From assembly GCA_020722645.1 (NCBI GenBank), contig DYKL01000009.1:1-31140 (forward strand): DNA of 31,140 nt, given 5' to 3'. The notes under the pieces were generated by a model. The model did no database searches. It saw only the letters and a list, made by a program, of their open reading frames with translations, and was not told the DNA's origin. Position numbers and translations under genes: made by a program. Below, one piece after another: positions 16,636 through 25,826 of the stretch; positions within the stretch are counted from its first letter, which is position 1; each line of letters opens with the position of its first letter. This stretch comes from Acetofilamentum sp. GTDB lineage: Bacteria > Bacteroidota > Bacteroidia > Bacteroidales > JAFGUD01.

Positions 16636-17457
16636 TTATTGTAAAGTAACAATTTTATCTCTTTCTTCTTTTGCAATTTTCATAAGTTCTTCAAGTGTTT
16701 GGCTATCCATTTCCACATCACCGTCTTCATTTGGTGTAATTTTATCAAAAACGTTTTTAAATTTTTTCATTACTTCAATAACTTCGGCAATGTCTTGATT
16801 ATCAGCTTTGTATTGTTCTAAAATAGGGATTAATGAATTTACGACAAATTTTTGTTCTGCAATTTTATTTGCAAGTACTTCTTTGTCCACACTTGTAAGA
16901 GCTAACTGGGTAGAAAGATATATGCTTTCAATCCATGCACCGGAAATAACAAGCATAGCTAATGCGCCTTTATTTTCAGCATTAAGTTTGTTAAATGTGT
17001 CATAGTAAGTATTATTGACAATTTTGTATAAAGTATCTGCATTGTCAATATTTTGTTCTATTCTTTCTACTATTTTTTGGTCAATAATAGCGGAAAGACC
17101 TAACTGGTCAGACAATTTTTTAGAAGCAACCAAAATATCTCTAATAGCCTGAGCCTGATTGTACGTAGAAGCATAAGCCAAATCTGCCCCGTAAACACCA
17201 AGGTTCAATGCTTTTGATTTTTCTTTAAAATAGTTATCTGCATTCTCAATTTTGTTTGTAATGTCAGCTATATATGCAGTGCCTGAACTTTGTAACATTT
17301 GAGTTACTTCAAACGGTGTAGGGATAGGATAAACTAATTGTTCTATTTGGTCTTCAACAACTATATCATTAGGATTGTTGTTTTCATTATCGTGTTTGCA
17401 AGATGCAAATACAAAAATAAATGAAAGAACCAGTAGTAATGAAAATTTTGTATTCAT
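16636..17457 (-). CDS. lipoprotein of unknown function
   Basis: The 273-aa product begins with a lipoprotein signal: a hydrophobic stretch followed by the lipobox FVFASC with C20 as the predicted lipidated residue. A short acidic/asparagine-rich linker (about 22-32) follows. The rest is mostly helical, with a conserved-looking segment YPIPTPFEVTQMLQSSG (about 43-59) and a long run of charged helices to the end. I recognise no known domain. It probably sits in the inner leaflet of the outer membrane or on the periplasmic side of the inner membrane. It is convergent with rpoC and 59 bases downstream of yidC, with its own promoter between them. Confidence 0.75.
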   Translation of the reverse strand: MNTKFSLLLVLSFIFVFASCKHDNENNNPNDIVVEDQIEQLVYPIPTPFEVTQMLQSSGTAYIADITNKIENADNYFKEKSKALNLGVYGADLAYASTYNQAQAIRDILVASKKLSDQLGLSAIIDQKIVERIEQNIDNADTLYKIVNNTYYDTFNKLNAENKGALAMLVISGAWIESIYLSTQLALTSVDKEVLANKIAEQKFVVNSLIPILEQYKADNQDIAEVIEVMKKFKNVFDKITPNEDGDVEMDSQTLEELMKIAKEERDKIVTLQ

Positions 17458-17477
17458 ATCAGTATTTTTTGTTTATG

Positions 17478-17508
17478 CAAAAATAAAATTAAAATTGAAA
17501 AATACAAG
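17478..17508 (-). promoter_or_regulatory. promoter for the lipoprotein gene
   Basis: On the minus strand, CTTG (complement of 17505-17508), a 19-base spacer, then TATTTTTG (complement of 17478-17485), an exact -7 match with one mismatch in the -33 element. The predicted start lies about 15 bases before the ATG. Confidence 0.55.
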
Positions 17509-17516
17509 CTAATATA

Positions 17517-19430
17517 CTATTTTTTTCGATTATTTTTTTGAATATTTTGATTTCTCTGCATATCTTCGAGTCTTTTTTGGAAATTAGATTTTTTTGTTTC
17601 CTTGTTTTTTTGAATATTTTCACGTAATTTAGCTAATACTTTTGCTTCATCTGTAAATTTACGAATTATTAAAATCTGAAAAATTCCGATTAAAGTAGAA
17701 AGAAAATAATAATAACTTAATCCTGCTGAATAATTATTAAACCAAACAATCATCATAACAGGCATAAGATACATCATAAATTTCATAGATTTTGCCTGTG
17801 GGTTTGATGTATCCATATTTGTGTTTGTGAGCATTGTATTTATAACCATTGTTATCGCCATAAGAAGTGTAAATAAACTGATATGGTTTCCGAAAATCCA
17901 TTTTACAATCGGAATATTTGCTGTCCAACTTACAATAGCATCGTAAGTAGAAAGGTCGCTAACCCATAAAAATGATTCTTGTCTTAATTCTATTGATGCG
18001 GGGAAAAATCTGAACAGGGCAACTAAAAAAGGAAATTGCAGCAAAATCGGAAGACAGCCTCCAAGTGGATTAACTCCGGCTTTTTTGTATAAATCCATTG
18101 TCGCTTGTTGTCTTTCCATTTGTTTGTCTTTACCGAATTTTTCTGTTACTTTATCTACTTCGGGTTTTAGAATTCTCATTTTTGCTGATGATGCATAAGA
18201 ACGGTATGTTAAGGGGAATAATACTAATTTTATTATAACTGTCATAATCAAAATAATCAATCCGAAATTACCGATAAATTTTTCAAGTATATTGAACAGA
18301 GGAATAATTACAAATTTGTTAACAAATCCGATTACATTTTTTCCTAAATATATCATTTTATCAAGTTCTGCTTTTTGCTCATTAATTTCAACTTTTCGTA
18401 AAATTGAATACTTGTTAGGTCCGAAATAGAAAGCTAAGGGAATATTATAATTTTCTGAATTCTGAAAAGGAATTGTCAGTTTTGAAGACATATATTTCAG
18501 ATGAACAGAATCAGTAGCTGAAACATCTTTGTTTGTTATTTTTGCATCAGCAAAATAATTTTTTGAAATCAGAACTGAGGAGAAAAATTGTTGTTTATAT
18601 CCTATCCACGATACTTTTGATGTAATTTGTTCGTCTAATACATCTTTTCTGGCGTTTAGTTTTTCTACTGTTGAGTTATGTAGTTTGTAAAAGAACAGTG
18701 TGTTTTCTGTTTCCCATTTTTCACCTCTTTCAAGATGTCTTAAATACTCTTCCCAGTATAGTTCTATGAATGTAGTATTATTTTGTATTATGTTTTCTAA
18801 ATTAACAAAGTTAATGTCAAAATCAACAACATAAGAATTTGGTTTAAGTTTGTATATGTATTCAATGTATTGATTTTCATTGATTTTTGCTTTAAGAGAA
18901 ACAGCGTTTTCTGTTTGTGTTGCATCGTAGATTAATGAATTATCATCTGAAATAAAAAATAAATCTGATGTTTTAATAAGCTTTGCATTTGAAAAAAAAT
19001 GAAATTCAAATTTGTTTAAATCACCGTCAAATAGAAGCAGGTCTTCCTGACTGTATGTTTTGTATTTCAATACATTAGCAGAGTATATTCTACCACCCTT
19101 TGTATTTATTTTGAGTTCTATAAGGTCATTTTTTAAAGTAACAAATTCTTCTTCGCCTTGAGCTGCACTGGCAAAATCACCGAATTTTGTATAAAGTTCC
19201 TGTTTTATCAAAGCTGAATCGCTTAATGTAGTATCTGAAAAAACAATGTTTGTGTCGTTTTCAATTACATTGTTAGTGTCAACAATTATGTTATTTGTAT
19301 TTTGAGTGTCTGTAACAACTTGTTCGGTTTCTTGCTGTTTGTTTTTTTCGGCATTTTTATTTGTTAAAAAGAAAAAGCCCAGTAAAATAGCACCGATTAG
19401 TAAAAAGCCAATAATCTGATTTTTGTCCAT
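17517..19430 (-). CDS. yidC: membrane protein insertase YidC
   Basis: Inserts and folds inner-membrane proteins, with or without SecYEG. The 637-aa product has an N-terminal transmembrane segment (about 6-23), an asparagine/threonine-rich linker, the large periplasmic domain (about 95-355) of Gram-negative YidC, and the conserved C-terminal insertase core (about 365-592) with five membrane segments. The positively charged residue of the hydrophilic groove is K401 (IIKLVLFPLTYRSY), where E. coli has an arginine. The basic C-terminal tail (about 590-637) probably binds ribosomes. It lies downstream of pyrG on the same strand but across a 322-base gap, so it may have its own promoter. Confidence 0.96.
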   Translation of the reverse strand: MDKNQIIGFLLIGAILLGFFFLTNKNAEKNKQQETEQVVTDTQNTNNIIVDTNNVIENDTNIVFSDTTLSDSALIKQELYTKFGDFASAAQGEEEFVTLKNDLIELKINTKGGRIYSANVLKYKTYSQEDLLLFDGDLNKFEFHFFSNAKLIKTSDLFFISDDNSLIYDATQTENAVSLKAKINENQYIEYIYKLKPNSYVVDFDINFVNLENIIQNNTTFIELYWEEYLRHLERGEKWETENTLFFYKLHNSTVEKLNARKDVLDEQITSKVSWIGYKQQFFSSVLISKNYFADAKITNKDVSATDSVHLKYMSSKLTIPFQNSENYNIPLAFYFGPNKYSILRKVEINEQKAELDKMIYLGKNVIGFVNKFVIIPLFNILEKFIGNFGLIILIMTVIIKLVLFPLTYRSYASSAKMRILKPEVDKVTEKFGKDKQMERQQATMDLYKKAGVNPLGGCLPILLQFPFLVALFRFFPASIELRQESFLWVSDLSTYDAIVSWTANIPIVKWIFGNHISLFTLLMAITMVINTMLTNTNMDTSNPQAKSMKFMMYLMPVMMIVWFNNYSAGLSYYYFLSTLIGIFQILIIRKFTDEAKVLAKLRENIQKNKETKKSNFQKRLEDMQRNQNIQKNNRKK

Positions 19431-19752
19431 TTTAAATTTTTAGATGTTTTAATATTTTTTTATTTCGATTGAATTTTTTATTGTTAAAGTAATTGAGTTT
19501 ATAAACAAATAAGAGTTTGGTCTAATATTTTTTTTATTTTGTAAAATAAGTTAAACATCTAATTATCAAAGTATTAGAATGTGTTGAAATAAACTTAAAA
19601 ATTCTTGTTTTCAATAATACAACTTTTCTTTACGTCTAAACAGCTTTGAAGTGTTTTATTTGTTAATGTTTAAACCAAAAAGAGATAAAGTTTATATTAT
19701 AACCATTTTAAATACAAAAATTTTACAAACTTTAAGAACTTTACAAACTCTT
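19431..19752 (-). other. 322-base gap between pyrG and yidC
   Basis: No gene is seen. The stretch is very AT-rich. The 10-mer TTTACAAACT occurs twice just after pyrG (19722-19731 and 19740-19749). I found no exact TAnnTTTG element on the minus strand and no convincing terminator, although a yidC promoter is expected here. Confidence 0.6.
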
Positions 19753-21354
19753 TTATTCCAAAGCAGACTTAATAAAATCCACAAAAAGCGGATGTGGCTT
19801 TAAAACCGTACTGCTGTATTCAGGGTGAAATTGAACCCCTACAAACCATTTATGAGCAGGTATTTCCATAATTTCAACCAGATTTGTTTCAGGATTTATG
19901 CCGGTAGCACTCATACCTGCTTTTTCGTAATCTTCTATAAATTCGTTGTTAAATTCGTATCTGTGTCTGTGTCTTTCAACTACCTGATTTTTTTTGTATG
20001 CATCAAAAGCTTTGCTTTTTTTCTTCAGATTACAAGGATAACTTCCAAGACGCATTGTTGCACCCATTGTTGTAATGCTTTTTTGATTTTCCATCAAATC
20101 AATTACAGGATATTCGGTTGAAGTTTCCATTTCTGTAGAATTTGCATCGCTGTATCCTAAAACATTCCTTGCAAATTCAATCACAGCGCATTGCATTCCC
20201 AAACAAATACCTAGAAATGGGATATTATTTTCTCTCGCATATTTTATAGCAAGAATTTTTCCTTCGATTCCTCTGTGCCCAAATCCGGGAGCTACTAAAA
20301 TACCTTTGTAATCTTTAAAAATTTCTTTATAATTTTCTTCGTTCACTTTTTCGGAATGTATCCAATCAACTATTGCTTTTGTTTCCTGATGAGTTGCTGC
20401 GTGAATAAATGAGTCGTTTATTGATTTGTAGGCGTCTTGAAGCTCTACATATTTGCCAACTGCCGCTATTTTAACAGTTTTTTTATTATTATAAAGTTTG
20501 TATAAAAATTCTTTCCATGGTTTCAGGTCGGGTTCTGCACCAACTTCCATGCTGAATTTTTTCAAAACAGTTTCATCGAGCTTTTCATCTTGCATTTTCA
20601 AAGGAACTTCATAAATTGATTTAGCATCAATTGCTTCAATTACGGATTCTATATCAATGTTGCAAAACAAAGATACTTTTTGTTTTATTTCTTTTGTGAG
20701 GCTTTTTTCTGTTCTGAGGACTATAATGTCAGGTTGAACTCCGTTTTCGAGCAATAATTTAACTGAATGTTGAGTTGGTTTTGTTTTTAGTTCTTTTGCG
20801 GCAGAAAGATATGGAACTAATGTAAGATGAATAACAATTGCATTATTTTTGCCAAGTTCCCATTTTAACTGTCTGACTGCTTCAATGTATGGCAGAGATT
20901 CAATGTCGCCAACCGTTCCGCCTATTTCGGTAATTACAAAATCTAATTTATTTTTTTTTGCAAGAAGTTTAATTCTTGTTTTGATTTCGTTAGTGATATG
21001 AGGAATAATTTGAACTGTTTTGCCAAGATAATCGCCTTTTCGTTCTTTATTTATTACAGTTTGATAAATCTGACCTGTTGTAACGTTGTTGGCGTGTGAT
21101 GTAGGTTCTCCAAGAAATCTTTCATAATGCCCCAAATCAAGGTCGGTTTCTGTACCGTCTTGGGTAACATAACATTCACCGTGTTCATAAGGATTGAGTG
21201 TTCCCGGGTCAATATTCAAATAGGGGTCAATTTTTTGGATTGAGACTTTATATCCCCTTGCTTGCAGAAGTTTTCCGAGTGATGCCGAAATTATTCCTTT
21301 CCCTAATGATGACGTAACTCCACCGGTTATGAATATGTATTTGGTTGCGTTCAA
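19753..21354 (-). CDS. pyrG: CTP synthase
   Basis: Converts UTP to CTP using glutamine and ATP. The 533-aa product has the N-terminal synthetase domain with the P-loop GGVTSSLGKG (11-20) and a C-terminal class I glutamine amidotransferase domain with nucleophile C384 (GICLGMQC), H510 and E512 (HPEYSS). Length and motifs are complete. The start codon appears to be TTG (complement of 21352-21354), giving MNATKYIFITGG, which fits the family start; no ATG is available upstream in frame. Only 4 bases separate it from the stop of the DUF349 gene, so the two are translationally close and cotranscribed. Confidence 0.97.
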   Translation of the reverse strand: MNATKYIFITGGVTSSLGKGIISASLGKLLQARGYKVSIQKIDPYLNIDPGTLNPYEHGECYVTQDGTETDLDLGHYERFLGEPTSHANNVTTGQIYQTVINKERKGDYLGKTVQIIPHITNEIKTRIKLLAKKNKLDFVITEIGGTVGDIESLPYIEAVRQLKWELGKNNAIVIHLTLVPYLSAAKELKTKPTQHSVKLLLENGVQPDIIVLRTEKSLTKEIKQKVSLFCNIDIESVIEAIDAKSIYEVPLKMQDEKLDETVLKKFSMEVGAEPDLKPWKEFLYKLYNNKKTVKIAAVGKYVELQDAYKSINDSFIHAATHQETKAIVDWIHSEKVNEENYKEIFKDYKGILVAPGFGHRGIEGKILAIKYARENNIPFLGICLGMQCAVIEFARNVLGYSDANSTEMETSTEYPVIDLMENQKSITTMGATMRLGSYPCNLKKKSKAFDAYKKNQVVERHRHRYEFNNEFIEDYEKAGMSATGINPETNLVEIMEIPAHKWFVGVQFHPEYSSTVLKPHPLFVDFIKSALE

Positions 21355-21358
21355 TATC

Positions 21359-23353
21359 TTATTTTTTTTGTAGTTCTTTTAAAGCTTTAACCAGATTTGT
21401 AAGCATTTGTTCGTTATTTGTTTTTTCTTGCTTTAATTTTTCAATTTTTGATTCGAAATTTTTAAGAATACTTTCTGAATTTTTTGATTTTACGAAAAAG
21501 CTCAGATTATTTTCTAATGTTATTATTTCGCTGTTATATTTAGCAATGTTGTTTTTTACTTTTTCTATTTCAAACTTTATTTTATTTGGCTGTTTGCTTT
21601 CAACAATGCTTTCTATTTGGATTTTGTTTTCTGCTTCATTTCTTTTTGATTTGCTTATATCGAAACTTTTGTATTTTTCTTCCAAAGCTTTTTGATAAGC
21701 AGTATAAACAGCATCTTTTTCTTTGAATGGTACAAAACCAATTTCAGACCATTCTTTTTGCAACTCTTGAAGTGCTTTTAGGCTTTTTCCGGCATTTTCA
21801 GAAGGTTCTAAATTTTTTATTTTTTCAATAATTTCGTTCTTTTTGTTAAGATTTTCGATTTCCTGCTCTTTTTTATTTTTTAGATTTTCACGTTTCCTTT
21901 CAAAGAAATGATTACAAGCAGTTCTGAAACGGTTCCAGATTTCATCTTTTTTGTCTTTGGGAACTGCTCCGATGTTTCTCCATTTTTCCTGCAATTCAAT
22001 CAGCAAATCAGATGTTTTGTTCCAGTCTGTGCTGTCTTTAAGGTTTTCAGCCTCAATGACCAATTGTTCTTTGATTTGGAGATTTTTTTCAATGTTATCA
22101 GCATAATTTTGAAAAAATTCGTGTTTGTTGTCAAAAAAAGTTTTTCTTGCTGTAATAAATCTTTCAAAAACCTGATTGTTAAATTTTTTTGGTGCAAAGC
22201 CTATTAATTTCCATAGTTTTAGAAGTTCGTTGATTTCTTCTGTTTTATTTTGCCATTCTTTGACAGTTGTACATTGTGCTTTTGAAATATTTTCGGCTTC
22301 TTCGCATAATAATTCTTTTGCTTTCAGATTATCGCTTTGTTGTCTTTTAAGCTCCTGAAAATAGTCGTAATGTTTTTTATTAATTATTGTAGAAGCTTCT
22401 TTGAATCGGTTCCAGATTTCTTCTTTTTTATCTTTGATAACGGGACCTATTCCTTTCCATTTATCGTGATATTTTTGCAGATTATTATAGGCTTTTGTGA
22501 TTTTTGTCTCTAAAATCAATGCTTCTGCTTGTTCACATAGTCTTATTTTTTGCTCTAAATTTTTACGTAAGTCTAAATCCCTTAGTTCTTTATTAATATT
22601 TACCCAATCGTAGAATTTCTGTAAGGTAAAATTATATTTTTCCAACAGAGCTTTTGAGTCAGCTTGTGGAACTGCTCCTATTTCGTTCCATTTATCTCTA
22701 ATTTTGTAAAATTCTTCAAATGTTCTGTTTAGCGTTTCTCCTTTGTTTATAAGCTCTTCGATTTGGTCTATAATCTTGTATTTTTCTTCGAGGTTTATTT
22801 GTTTTTCTTCTTGTAATTTGATATTACGTAAATGTTTTAATTCTTTAAATCTGTCATATAATTCTTTGAATTTATCGTCAAATTTGTCAGGTTCAACTTT
22901 AAAATCTTCTTTTTGACCACCGTTTTCAACAAAAATTTCTCGTTGTTCCAAAATTTCAGCATTATGTTTTGTGAAAAAAGAATTTTTTATAATTTCGGCT
23001 TCTTCTTTTATTTGTTCAATTGGTTGTTCTAAAAGCTTTTCAAAGGCATCAACAAGCTGTTCTCTTGAAAATTCAGCGTAATTTGGTATTGTTTTATTTG
23101 ATTTTACCTCAATTTCTTCTTCTTGAATTTCTTCTTCATCTAATTCCGCATCTTCTTCCGTCATAGTATTTGGTGCAGCTTCCTTCTCGATTTCAATACT
23201 GATTTTTTTTAATTCTTCCGCTTTTATTTCGTTTGAAGAATCAATAGTTTTCCTTTGTTGCAATTTTTCAAGTATAATTTCTGCTGATGATTTTTTCTTT
23301 TCTACGTTTTCTGCATTTTCTTGATTGATTTCCAAATTCTTGTTTTCTTCCAT
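21359..23353 (-). CDS. protein with five DUF349 repeats
   Basis: The 664-aa product is strongly charged and helical. Five copies of the DUF349 core, W-x2-IG-x-(V/A)P followed by a W/F-x-RF-type helix, are seen with W222, W299, W381, W458 and W535, a period of 77-82 residues. The repeat region spans about 160-565. The first 150 residues are acidic and probably disordered, and the last 90 form a coiled coil. No signal peptide or membrane segment, so cytoplasmic. The biochemical role of DUF349 is not settled to my knowledge. It is the first gene of a likely operon with pyrG (4-base gap). Confidence 0.88.
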   Translation of the reverse strand: MEENKNLEINQENAENVEKKKSSAEIILEKLQQRKTIDSSNEIKAEELKKISIEIEKEAAPNTMTEEDAELDEEEIQEEEIEVKSNKTIPNYAEFSREQLVDAFEKLLEQPIEQIKEEAEIIKNSFFTKHNAEILEQREIFVENGGQKEDFKVEPDKFDDKFKELYDRFKELKHLRNIKLQEEKQINLEEKYKIIDQIEELINKGETLNRTFEEFYKIRDKWNEIGAVPQADSKALLEKYNFTLQKFYDWVNINKELRDLDLRKNLEQKIRLCEQAEALILETKITKAYNNLQKYHDKWKGIGPVIKDKKEEIWNRFKEASTIINKKHYDYFQELKRQQSDNLKAKELLCEEAENISKAQCTTVKEWQNKTEEINELLKLWKLIGFAPKKFNNQVFERFITARKTFFDNKHEFFQNYADNIEKNLQIKEQLVIEAENLKDSTDWNKTSDLLIELQEKWRNIGAVPKDKKDEIWNRFRTACNHFFERKRENLKNKKEQEIENLNKKNEIIEKIKNLEPSENAGKSLKALQELQKEWSEIGFVPFKEKDAVYTAYQKALEEKYKSFDISKSKRNEAENKIQIESIVESKQPNKIKFEIEKVKNNIAKYNSEIITLENNLSFFVKSKNSESILKNFESKIEKLKQEKTNNEQMLTNLVKALKELQKK

Positions 23354-23376
23354 AATTTTTTTGAGTTAAAGATTTT

Positions 23377-23407
23377 AAAAAAACATCACGTTGTAACGTA
23401 AGATGTT
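23377..23407 (-). terminator. terminator-like hairpin in the DUF349-pyrG leader
   Basis: In the transcript sense, AACATC and GATGTT (23402-23407 and 23382-23387) pair, with ACGT/ACGT pairing inside, followed by five T (complement of 23377-23381). It lies between the predicted promoter and the start codon, so it could attenuate the operon. Confidence 0.4.
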
Positions 23408-23459
23408 GAATTAGTTTTAGTTGTTGTTTGAATAATTCCTTTTGTTAAAAAAAGTTTTG

Positions 23460-23490
23460 CAAAAATAACATTTTGTCAAATTATTACAAA
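23460..23490 (-). promoter_or_regulatory. promoter for the DUF349-pyrG operon
   Basis: On the minus strand, TTTG (complement of 23487-23490), a 19-base spacer, then TATTTTTG (complement of 23460-23467), exact matches to both elements. The predicted start is near 23455, leaving a leader of about 100 bases. Confidence 0.6.
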
Positions 23491-23629
23491 GTATTTATCT
23501 CACATTATTCTTAATTAAAACTGATTTCCATTTCTATTGTGCTGAATAAAAGTGTTTTATGATTAGTTATTCATTTTTTTAAATTTAGAAAATTTTATAT
23601 TTTTTGCATTATTTCAAAAAAACAAATTG

Positions 23630-23660
23630 TTTGTTCATATTTTTTTTAAATTTACATTGA
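23630..23660 (+). promoter_or_regulatory. possible promoter for the TM1410-type gene
   Basis: TTTG (23630-23633), a 19-base spacer, then TACATTGA (23653-23660), a degenerate -7 element, about 17 bases before the ATG. Weak match. Confidence 0.3.
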
Positions 23661-23677
23661 ATTTTAAAACCCAAACA

Positions 23678-24661
23678 ATGAAAAAATATTTTATTTATCT
23701 AATTTTTTTCTATACAGTCATTTTTACAGGCTGTCGAAAAGATGACCTTTCTGATGTGGATTTCAGACAAGAAATGAGAGATTTTGTGCAGGAAATAAGC
23801 CAGTATGCAAAAGCAAAAGATGCTGATTTTGTCATTATCCCGCAAAATGGTGTTCAAATTATCAGTTCATCAAAAGAAAGTTTAATTGCCGACTTAAACT
23901 ATATCAACGCAATTGACGGAGTAGGGCAGGAGTCTCTGTTTTACGGTTATTCCGATGATGATGAAATAACGCCTCAGGAAGAAACTGATATTATTTTATC
24001 GCATTTGGACTTAGCCATGCAAAACAAATCTATTGCTGTTCTTGTTACTGATTATTGTTATACTCAGAGCAAAGTTGATGATTCTTATCAGAAAAATCAT
24101 TACAACGGATACGCTTCTTTTGCTGCTGATGACCGAGAATTGAGGTCTATTCCTATTTATCCTGTTTTGCCGAATAATGTTAATACAGATACTATCCAAA
24201 ATTTAACAGATGCACGTAACTTTTTATATATAATCAACACCGAAAATTACCCGACTAAGGAAGATTTTTTAAATGCGTTGGAAAATACCGACTATGATAT
24301 TATTCTTATTGATTTATTCTTTTCAGACACAGACCAGTTTAAGGCGAATGATATTGCAGGACTTAAAACCAAAAATAATGGTGCACAAAGAATGGTAATT
24401 TGTTATATGAGCATTGGCGAAGCTGAAGATTACAGATTTTACTGGCAGGAATCTTGGAGCGACGATGAACCTGAATGGTTAGAAGAGGAAAATCCGCAGT
24501 GGAAAGGTAATTTCGATGTCAGATATTGGTATGACGAATGGAAAAATATAATTTTCGGCAATGATAATTCATATCTCGACAAAATCATTGCCGTCGGCTT
24601 CGACGGTGTTTATTTGGATATTATTGACGGATTTGAATATTTTGAAGAAAAGTACGAGTGA
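23678..24661 (+). CDS. TM1410/GH114-like putative glycoside hydrolase, lipoprotein
   Basis: The 327-aa product starts with a lipoprotein signal ending in VIFTGC (C19 lipidated). The rest matches the MJ1477/TM1410 family related to endo-alpha-1,4-polygalactosaminidases (GH114). The marks are NFLYIINTENYPTKEDFL, YDIILIDLFFSD, RMVICYMSIGEAEDYRFYW, ENPQWKGNFDVRYW and the C-terminal GFDGVYLDIIDGFEYFEEKY. The acidic residues in IGEAEDYR and YLDIID are the likely active-site set. The family is sometimes mislabelled as cysteinyl-tRNA synthetase-like. Substrate is unknown; a polysaccharide at the cell surface is a reasonable guess. The open frame extends to 23627, but the ATG at 23678 gives the signal peptide. 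Confidence 0.82.
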   Translation: MKKYFIYLIFFYTVIFTGCRKDDLSDVDFRQEMRDFVQEISQYAKAKDADFVIIPQNGVQIISSSKESLIADLNYINAIDGVGQESLFYGYSDDDEITPQEETDIILSHLDLAMQNKSIAVLVTDYCYTQSKVDDSYQKNHYNGYASFAADDRELRSIPIYPVLPNNVNTDTIQNLTDARNFLYIINTENYPTKEDFLNALENTDYDIILIDLFFSDTDQFKANDIAGLKTKNNGAQRMVICYMSIGEAEDYRFYWQESWSDDEPEWLEEENPQWKGNFDVRYWYDEWKNIIFGNDNSYLDKIIAVGFDGVYLDIIDGFEYFEEKYE

Positions 24662-24669
24662 GTAATTAT

Positions 24670-24697
24670 GTAGAGACGTTGCATGCAATGTCTGTAC
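24670..24697. repeat. REP-like palindrome after the TM1410-type gene
   Basis: GTAGAGACGTTGCA (24670-24683) is followed directly by TGCAATGTCTGTAC (24684-24697). They pair over 14 positions with one mismatch and one wobble. It starts 8 bases after the stop codon. There is no T tract, so it is not a standard terminator. Confidence 0.6.
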
Positions 24698-24716
24698 AGT
24701 TTGTAAAGAATGTAAT

Positions 24717-24883
24717 AATTCAACAATTCAACAATGAAATAATGAAACAATTCAACAATTCAACAATGAAATAATGAAACAAAGTGTCAATTAGCCAATT
24801 AGCAAATGTGTCAATTAGCCAATTCAACAATTTAACAATTTAACAATGAAATAATGAAACAATTTAACAATTCAACAACGTCA
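24717..24883 (+). repeat. intergenic short direct-repeat patch
   Basis: Built from CAACAATT, CAATGAAATAATGAAACAA and GTGTCAATTAGCCAATT units. A 30-base block is repeated exactly at 24721-24750 and 24753-24782, and 21 bases of it recur at 24842-24862. GTGTCAATTAGCCAATT occurs at 24784-24800 and 24808-24824. The 18-mer at 24786-24803 is also found, inverted, at 57-74. The patch lies between convergent genes and contains no ORF. Confidence 0.8.
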
Positions 24884-24918
24884 TAGGTAGGCACGAAGCA
24901 AATGTAGCAATGTCCCAA

Positions 24919-25821
24919 CTAAAAAATGCTTTCCAAAAAATCTGATAATTCGGTATGCTGAAATTCAAATCCGGCTTTTGTGATTTTTTCGTTTGAAACA
25001 CGGCTGCCTTCAAGAAGTATCGAAGCCATTTGACCGAACATAGTTTTCAAAACAAAAGAAGGAAGTTTGGGCATAAAATAAGGTTTGTTCATCTTTTTTG
25101 CTAATATTTTCATAAAGTCTTCATTTGTAATGTGTTGCGATGAAACCGCATTGTAAACACCCTCAATGTTATTTTCCACAGCAAACAAAAACATTCTGGA
25201 AATATCGTCAATGCTTATCCACGGCATAAATTGTTTTCCTGAACCTACAGGTGAGGCAAATCCTTTTTTTGCGATATTTATAAGTTTTGACAAAGCACCG
25301 CCTTTGTCTGAAAGTACAATTCCAAGACGTAATTTTACAACTCTGTCAGCAATTTCCTTAAAGTTATCGGCTGCTTTTTCCCATTTAACAACTACTTCGG
25401 CTAAAAAATCATTTCCGGCATTATCTTCTTCTGTATATATTTTTTTATTTGTTACTGAACCATAAAAACCAACTGCAGATGCAGAAATAAAGGCTTTTAG
25501 CTTTTTATTCATTTTTCTTATCTCATTTTCAATAAGTTCTGCTGTTTTAATTCTGCTGTCTGTTATAAGTATTTTTTGTTCGTCAGTCCATCTTTTTTCG
25601 CTTATATTAGCACCTGCAAGGTGGATAATTATATCTGCAAATTCCAATGCTTCTTTTACGATGTAATTGTTTTGATAATCCCATTCAAATTGTAATATTT
25701 TTTTATCACTTTGTTTTTTCCTGGTTAAGATTGCTGTTTTGTAATTTTTTTCTGAAAGCAAATCAGTCAAATAAGTACCGATTAGACCGCTTGCACCTGT
25801 AATTAAAATATTTTCCGGCAT
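24919..25821 (-). CDS. TIGR01777-family SDR oxidoreductase/epimerase
   Basis: The 300-aa product has an N-terminal Rossmann domain with TGASGLIG (8-15), the family motif HLAGANI (67-73), SASAVGFYGS (113-122) with Y120, and a C-terminal DUF1731 segment (about 250-300, with SILLEGSRVSNEKITKAGFEF). This is the layout of the E. coli YfcH family. It binds NAD(P); the natural substrate is not known. It starts 5 bases after the MarR-family gene stop and is probably in its operon. Confidence 0.88.
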   Translation of the reverse strand: MPENILITGASGLIGTYLTDLLSEKNYKTAILTRKKQSDKKILQFEWDYQNNYIVKEALEFADIIIHLAGANISEKRWTDEQKILITDSRIKTAELIENEIRKMNKKLKAFISASAVGFYGSVTNKKIYTEEDNAGNDFLAEVVVKWEKAADNFKEIADRVVKLRLGIVLSDKGGALSKLINIAKKGFASPVGSGKQFMPWISIDDISRMFLFAVENNIEGVYNAVSSQHITNEDFMKILAKKMNKPYFMPKLPSFVLKTMFGQMASILLEGSRVSNEKITKAGFEFQHTELSDFLESIF

Positions 25822-25826
25822 AATGT

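Noticed and set aside
24721..24862. CRISPR array
   Set aside because: Repeats are simple, very AT-rich, of irregular spacing, with no unique spacers and no cas genes nearby.
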